Positions 58,501 through 64,000 of a stretch of 64,000 bases of DNA are shown piece after piece (within the stretch, counting starts at the first letter, position 1; each line of letters starts with the position of its first letter). The stretch comes from Nymphaea colorata (Eukaryota; Streptophyta; Magnoliopsida; Nymphaeales; Nymphaeaceae), in contig NC_045140.1 in NCBI RefSeq assembly GCF_008831285.2, positions 21,202,370 to 21,266,369 of the forward strand, read 5' to 3'. Both the position numbers and the translations under genes were made by a program. The notes under the pieces were generated by a model, which was not told the DNA's origin, did not search any database, and worked only from the letters and a program-made list of their open reading frames with translations.

Positions 58501-58947
58501 AAGCAAGGCAGTGAAGAATGGCACAGCGGCATTTTCATTTTCGTGCAATTGAGATAAAAAAATATATGAAAGTTTAGGAATAACATGAGAAGCAAACATC
58601 GATTTCTCACTTGAATTACGGACGCACTTGGTGCCGGAGAACATTATGATTCTAGGGGAAGTTTCGTTCCACATCAAACAGATTGTTTTAGAGTCTCCCC
58701 ACTGTATGGTTGAGAACCACGAAGACAAAAACAACCACTAACTTGAGATAGCCAAAAGATTCCAGGCAACCACTTCAAGAAAGGTAACAGGGAATCGCCA
58801 GCATACCTCTAAGAAAACAAATTTCAGACAGGACATACGAGAGAGAGAGAGAGTATGGGGGCAAACCAGTTCGTCAGAGAAGTCGCCGAATAAGACTTTG
58901 AAGAAGTGCCGCTTCTTCCTCCTGCAGTTATCGCATCTCCACTCCAT
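55539..58947 (-). CDS. REM-type B3 transcription factor, 273 aa, three exons
   Basis: Exons 58947-58867, 58064-57597 and 55811-55539, both introns phase 0, giving 273 codons plus stop. Exon 1 (MEWRCDNCRRKKRHFFKVLF, GDFSDEL) opens B3-1, continued by RLPPAFTKHIEV, GWSNFVVANGLRTGDFLVF and VRIFDASACEK. Exon 2 also carries the whole linker and the first strand of B3-2 (NPCFRKYFTDKTMCCRAYYL), which the other REM genes place in a separate exon. B3-2 ends in exon 3 with NVPSAFVRQHL, GWRKFADENHLREGDACVF and VHIFRGDKDDAEGER. The linker lacks the GRRxVT motif. Start chosen at the ATG before the CxxC-like WRCDNC. A nuclear DNA-binding regulator is inferred. Confidence 0.88.
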
Positions 58948-61900
58948 TTCTGATCTTTGCGAAACGAATGGGTCTTGGGTGATGCTGGTTTTGGGAGGGG
59001 GGAAGGAGAGAGAGAGAGAGAGAGAGAGAGAGGAAGGGGCCGAGAGATGCCCTGCTCGCCGCCGCGAGACTGAGCGCCCACCCGTGAGGCTGAACCCACG
59101 ATCCACCACTTCCCAGATACAAGCAAGAGCAGTAAGAGGTCCCACTCCTCGTCCATTTGGTAAATAACCAATATACTTATTTTAAAATATATAAAATTAG
59201 AAAAATAATTAAAACAGAACTCTTAAATTACCTAAAGAATAGATAAAAATACCAAATAGCATGAAACTCATGGCACTCTAACTCGATTCCTCTCCCCTTC
59301 AAGTCGAATACAACACTACTGTTGGCTTTCAACAACACTTAAATCAAAGGACAAGAAGAACACATTAAAAAGATTTATATTTTTGTCTTTTTAAGAATAC
59401 GTAACTAAGTCAATTATTTTTAAAATTTCTATTCGATCATATTTCATCTATTGTGATTTTTGGGTTAAATTGCGTGGCATTTTTGTTTTTATTTCTTATA
59501 TTTGAGATAATAAATAGATTGATTTTAATTTCAGTTTTATTTTATAAATTCAGACAGACTTACTACTAGTGAAGGAACCGATTATCTATAACTCGGTGCA
59601 TGTTTCAAGTGTGATCTATTCAATTGGCTGGATGGACGGGTGGGCCGGTGAAAATCCAGTCGTTAATTCAGCAGCAAACACATGACCCCTGCAGATTTCT
59701 GACTTGGTTGCATTGCTTCAATAGTGCACCTGCAGGCAAAAAATGGAGCCATGATGTTAGTCGTGCAGCATAAAAGAAGATCACCAAAGATACAAGCCAC
59801 AAGAAACATTTTGAGAAAAAATCTGTCTCCCAGGTTACGCCCTGCAAGAATAGAACTCCCACCCAAATGTCCAGACCTTGTTTCAGAGTCAATACTTTGC
59901 ACAAATATATTCCTGTAAATTTTCTTTGTGCGCCACGGAAACGCCCTGTTTTTTTCTGAATTGATTTTTTCCTTCGTCTTACCATGAAATACAAAGTGAT
60001 CCAAATATTGATGATTTTACCCGAACGGACGAAGAAACAGAAAAAGTAAAACATTGAGGCACCGGCTAATCGATACATAGTGTTTGTTGAAACATGTAAT
60101 CGGTTATGGTGAAATATATAGGATTTCACTGTTTTGAAGTTATATGAGGGATACCATATTTTTGCATCTAATTTCAATTGCGGAAGAACAGTGTTTGAGG
60201 AAGATGCGGCAAAAACTTTTAACATCTCGGCCTTGCATGACTTCACACTGTATGTGAGTTACTGTACTATATATCTTGCTGCAGAAGAAGCGCAGATTCG
60301 GAGGGTTGAAGGCATTCCATGCAAACGGTGGAAATGTCCTTTGGTTTTGACAAAATCATGTTGTTGACCCATGAGACCTGTCCAAATGCCTCTGGTTCTG
60401 TAGTTTGGGTGGCATAAACAAAGCGATAATTAGATCTGGTGGATAAGTATATGGAGTGCCTCCTTCATTGGTCTAATGCCCCTCTAAACTTGACCGGCTC
60501 ATATAAAAATGAGCCTTCAAATTTTCTTTTGTCTATTTGCATTTTTAGTTGCAGGAAATCGCTTGTTGACAGGAAGTAAACTCAGTTATATAACATATTA
60601 TACGTATATCCACCATAGTCGTTTGGGCTTTCAATGCAATCGGATTCAAGCAGTGTTCCACCAAGGCTTCCGGCTTTTTTGAACGTCTCACTGTGGTACA
60701 CGACCACTCGGCCGTCTTGCCCCAAAGCATGAGCAGAAGATCCCTATCGATTTCGAACGGCTTCTGAACGTCTGGCAGCCTGGCAGGGGCAGAACCGGTG
60801 CTTCGACTTTCTTCGTCAGTGTCTGGGACTCATGCTCTTGATCCTTTACCCATCGAAACGTTTGTTTCTTTTCTGGGTCCCGAGTAAGATCAACCAAAGG
60901 ATACGAAATGAGAGTGGGTCATCATTCATCTTTCGTTCCATCCATTATTTGCATGAACGTCACCTTTGCTAGAAAACACAGGTTAGCAAGCATTCCAGCA
61001 ATCAAACGCCCTCAATGGAGTTGAGAATTGAGATTTCGGGAAGGGCAATCCGGATATTTGATAATAAAAAAACAAAAAACAAAATAATATATGTTACGGT
61101 GGATATACGGTGTAACATAAGTTACACTTCAAAAATATAAAAATGTGTCAAAAAAGTATTTTCGTTTAAAGTTACATAACTTGGGTTCAGACTCAGAATA
61201 TGGTCCAAGAATTGGTGGAATAACTTCAGATACAACTTTATTGTGGCCCAAAATCGTCAGTAAAGTTTATAAGAGAACAACCTACAGGACTGTGCTGTTA
61301 AAAGATGAAGTGCAGCATGAATAAGATGCGACTGACATGAGCCTAATTCCTAGGCACCTTCTAAGCACCTAAGAAATAACAAACTCAACTAAATATTGGA
61401 ATGATACTGATAGCATTGGGCCTATGCTGGCATCATGATAAGAAGAAGTTGAACAGATGCTAAAGGAAGAAACTACAATGCTGTGTATCCGAGCGGCAAC
61501 AAAGGTGTCCAATGAATAGCTTTCTAAGATACAACGCTATTGGAGGAATATATGGGTTGTTTCTTTGTGTAGAAATATGTAATTAGCCTTTAGCCTGACC
61601 TGGTCTTATACATGAGCCAAATGATTAGTTAGATTCTAGAAATTTGTACCTGAAACTGAACCCTGTTTATAATTGCATCCAAACATGTGACAGACTAAAA
61701 AGTGAATAAAGTCGCTACACTTATTGACCAAACCTAAAATATAGGTTGTTCCTCATAACATTTCAATTAACGTGTCTTTCATGCTTTGTAAATATTGCAA
61801 TGCCTTCTCAGATTTTGTAGTCATGAAAGAAAATAATGATAACAATTACCGAACATAGCAACTTCTAAATGCTGATAAAAACACTGTCCACGGGAAAACA

Positions 61901-62280
61901 CACATCCACCATGCATTAGTAGTTTGAGAGAGAGGGGGAGAACGATGAAGAACTGCATGAGTTACAACACTTCGCTGCTTCAGTTATTTGAAAGTTAAAT
62001 CATTGAATCTAATTTATTTTCTCAGCACCCAAAACAAAATAATCTTTTAGCTAAAGGCCCAAAAGTTTGCGTGTATCTCCCCAACAGATTGAATGACTTA
62101 GAGAGATAGAGCTTAGTTACCTGCAACGCTCGACGGGTGATGGACGAGAGGGCGACGGAAACACTCCAGCTGCCCGGCAATGAGACTGAGAAGAAGAAGA
62201 AAAGGGGTTAGGGCAAAATAAGAGGGGAAGAGGACGCGGATTGGTGTGAACTTCTGAAAGTTTCTGAGACCCTTTTTAAC
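58948..62280. other. Intergenic spacer, no gene supported
   Basis: The 5' leader of the 273-aa REM gene lies at its left edge. Open frames of up to 192 aa occur on the minus strand at 59.7-60.2 kb and shorter ones at 60.5-60.9 kb, but their composition is low in conserved motifs and I cannot support them as genes. Confidence 0.5.
59004..59032. repeat. (GA)n microsatellite upstream of the last REM gene
   Basis: A pure GA run about 60 bp before the start codon, in the likely 5' leader or core promoter. Confidence 0.9.
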
Positions 62281-62465
62281 AGAGGACCACTCACAGAGAA
62301 CAGTTCAAAAAGAAAGCAAAGAATGTGGCAATCATAATTGAAGTTACGCCCCGGTGTACGGGCGGAGGACCGCTCACAGAAAACAGCAAAGAATGTGGCA
62401 ATCATGCTTGCAGCAATGTGGAGGAAGGGGAAGAATCTGGTCGGTGGTTACGCCCCGACGTACGG
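62281..62465. repeat. Imperfect tandem duplication of about 85-100 bp
   Basis: Both units contain gaggacc.ctcacaga, gcaaagaatgtggcaatcat and gttacgcccc..tgtacggg / gttacgccccgacgtacggg. The second unit is longer by an insertion. The function is unknown. Confidence 0.7.
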
Positions 62466-62618
62466 GAGGACGGCGGCAGGCCAGACAGGAAATCGGAGGT
62501 CAGGCTTCCCGATTCTTGCCCCAACAACCGTCGAAGCTCCAACTCCTGCGTCGACAAAAGTACCGCAGTATTCTCGCGCCAGAACCGAAATCCCTTTTTA
62601 GGCGCCACACAGTAAACA

Positions 62619-62672
62619 CTTCAAGAAATTCTTAGCCCGTCTTGGCTTCAAGAAATTCTTAGCTCGTCTTCA
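62619..62672. repeat. Tandem duplication, 2 x 27 bp
   Basis: cttcaagaaattcttagc starts each unit (62619 and 62646); both sides carry agtaaaca. Confidence 0.85.
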
Positions 62673-63306
62673 GTAAACAAAAAAATGTTTTAAGACGAGT
62701 TTTATTACACCAAAATAAAAATAATATCATAAGTTTGGAGGAGGGCGATTCTCTTGTTAGTCAAGAGGGGAGGATCGTGCTGGAGAGAGGATTTATAGGA
62801 GGCACGGAGCACAGTCATTTTAAACGCAGCAAAAAGAGAACCATGAAAACCAAACAATAATGCGAGGAAACGATATGTAGAGTGGTGCAAAACGCTGCCA
62901 GAGAGAGAGGCGGCGGCTGAGCTAGTCGTTTAAAAACAGCGCAAAAATATTTCCCGCCCGCGCTTCTCACGGCTCAACGATCCCCCGTCAATATGATAGG
63001 GTCTCCCATTCCCTCCTCATGTGATCTTAGATCCGGGGTTGATTTAAGATCCAAGGATCTCAGATCCTCATATCTCAAAAACCAAGTTTTGTAAACGGTA
63101 GTTTGATGGTCAACAACACATTCTTTTTTGTCTCACATCTTCATTTATCTTATCTGTGTGGAACTCGACTGTTTTTTTTTTTTTTTCAAGTTTTTGTAAA
63201 CCTTCATTGTGGATTTGAAATCCATGAAATAGAGATCTGTCTTTTGTTTTTATTTTGGATCTCTCCATAAAACCCGACCACAGATCTAAGCAACACGCCC
63301 TCAGTT
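62673..63306. other. Upstream region of the oligopeptidase gene
   Basis: No open frame of interest. It contains scattered agatcc / ggatct words and a run of T at 63172-63186. It probably contains the promoter. Confidence 0.45.
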
Positions 63307-63325
63307 AAACCCTTGACTAGGGTTT
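63307..63325 (+). promoter_or_regulatory. Telo-box-like inverted pair upstream of the oligopeptidase gene
   Basis: aaaccct (63307-63313) and agggttt (63319-63325) face each other. Telo-box motifs are common in promoters and 5' leaders of plant housekeeping genes. The role here is inferred only from position. Confidence 0.35.
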
Positions 63326-63448
63326 TACTGCCGCCCTCCCTAACGGCTACGTCGGAAGGAAAGAACTCCGCGGGAAGGAAAACGCTTCAGGATTCGCAAT
63401 CCAGGGCTTCGGTCCTTCTTCTTCTCTGTCTGGAGATCCATCTTCGCG

Positions 63449-63822
63449 ATGATCGTCTCCCATTTCCTCCGAAGACGGAGTATCCGAGTCCGGGATCTTG
63501 AAGTCCTTCGTGGATTTCTTCCCGTTCGTCATGTCCACGCACGGCCGTCCAAGCCTCCGACTCCTCCGATGCCTCCCCGGCCGCCGCAGAAGCCCGTGGG
63601 CTTCACGTTTCACGGCGAGACCTGGCACGATCCCTACAGCTGGATGTCTGATCTGCAGGACAAAGTGGCGATGCGGCACATGGACGTCTACATGGAGCAG
63701 GAGGAGAAGTATACGGAGGCGGTGATGTCGGAAACCGGTCAGCTTCAGAGGAAGCTGCAGAGGGAGATGGGAAGCCGTATGGGTGCCGAACTGTCTACCC
63801 CGCCTGTGCGCTTTGGTCCTTG
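63449..63822 (+). CDS. Prolyl oligopeptidase family (S9A, oligopeptidase B-like), first exon only
   Basis: The frame from the ATG at 63449 reads to a GT donor after FGP plus two bases of a Trp codon; the gene continues beyond the window. The first 33 residues are Arg-rich with no acidic cluster (MIVSHFLRRRSIRVRD, GFLPVRHVHARP), compatible with an organelle transit peptide. After a Pro-rich stretch (PPTPPMPPRPPQKP) comes the family N-terminal signature FTFHGETWHDPYSWM and, later, ELSTPPVRFGPW, which begins the beta-propeller. The catalytic Ser-Asp-His domain is expected in later exons outside the window. The family cleaves peptides after basic or Pro residues. An in-frame ATG further upstream is not seen. 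Confidence 0.85.
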
Positions 63823-64000
63823 GTGAGTTGCTGTATCTCCAGAATTTCCCTGAACAGTTAATGTCAATCTTGGTTCCAGCTCTATGTTTATTTTGGTTAA
63901 TTCCGTGGGAAGAAATTAATTGAAGACCGTTGCAACTATATGCCTTCTTTTGTGGGAACGATGGCAGATTTCTTCTAAATGCGAACTGTTGGTATTGGAG
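63823..64000 (+). other. Start of intron 1 of the oligopeptidase gene
   Basis: The GTGAGT donor at 63823 interrupts a Trp codon (phase 2). The intron continues past the end of the window. Confidence 0.75.

Noticed and set aside
59668-60246. 192-aa minus-strand open frame
   Set aside because: Rich in Phe, Lys, Ser and Cys without any recognisable motif, overlapped by a frame of similar quality on the same strand; looks like chance.
1-64000. CRISPR arrays, rRNA genes, bacterial-type operons
   Set aside because: None seen; short tandem repeats present are duplications of two units or microsatellites, and all genes are eukaryotic.

Overview
This is nuclear DNA of a flowering plant. The genes have several exons with GT..AG introns. 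The window holds a TIR-NB-LRR resistance-gene remnant, a Copia LTR retrotransposon with a plant-type primer site, and a family of plant-specific B3 transcription-factor genes of the REM (REPRODUCTIVE MERISTEM) type. TIR-NB-LRR sequence argues against a grass; a eudicot, magnoliid or early-diverging angiosperm would fit, and I cannot name the species.

The main theme is a REM gene array on the minus strand. Four genes assemble into continuous open reading frames whose exon phases all match: 26116-16698 (580 aa), 36471-33197 (332 aa), 42663-39081 (320 aa) and 58947-55539 (273 aa). Each encodes two B3 domains. Two near-identical broken copies (1925-199 and 11531-9796), one eroded remnant without recognisable B3 core (31381-30010) and scattered B3 fragments (near 4.3, 5.1, 14.0 and 14.7 kb) lie among them.

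Layout. 1-6.1 kb and 9.6-15.9 kb are two copies of one young duplicated block (A and A'), each itself built from older, partly inverted pieces of a REM locus. Between them, 6.12-8.85 kb, is a TIR-NB-LRR gene reduced to part of its TIR, the start of the NB exon and a C-terminal LRR stretch. 16.7-26.1 kb is an intact REM gene whose 7.3-kb second intron holds a whole-looking Copia element (18592-23873, 5-bp target duplication) in antisense. 26-45 kb has two more intact REM genes, one remnant and gene-poor AT-rich DNA. 45.5-47.5 kb (+) is an organelle-targeted DNL/Zim17 zinc-finger protein. 51.2-49.0 kb (-) is the EIF1AD-like S1 RNA-binding protein. 51-55.5 kb is repeat-rich. 59-63.4 kb is mostly noncoding with small tandem duplications. 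From 63449 the first exon of a prolyl oligopeptidase (S9A) gene begins and runs off the window.

The REM proteins are probably nuclear DNA-binding factors produced by tandem gene duplication. The Zim17, EIF1AD and oligopeptidase genes are single-copy housekeeping genes unrelated to them. I see no operon-like or obviously new system. The most unusual material is the rearranged REM duplication block, with its fold-back arrangement and filler-like junction, and a recurring plus-strand fragment of unknown family.
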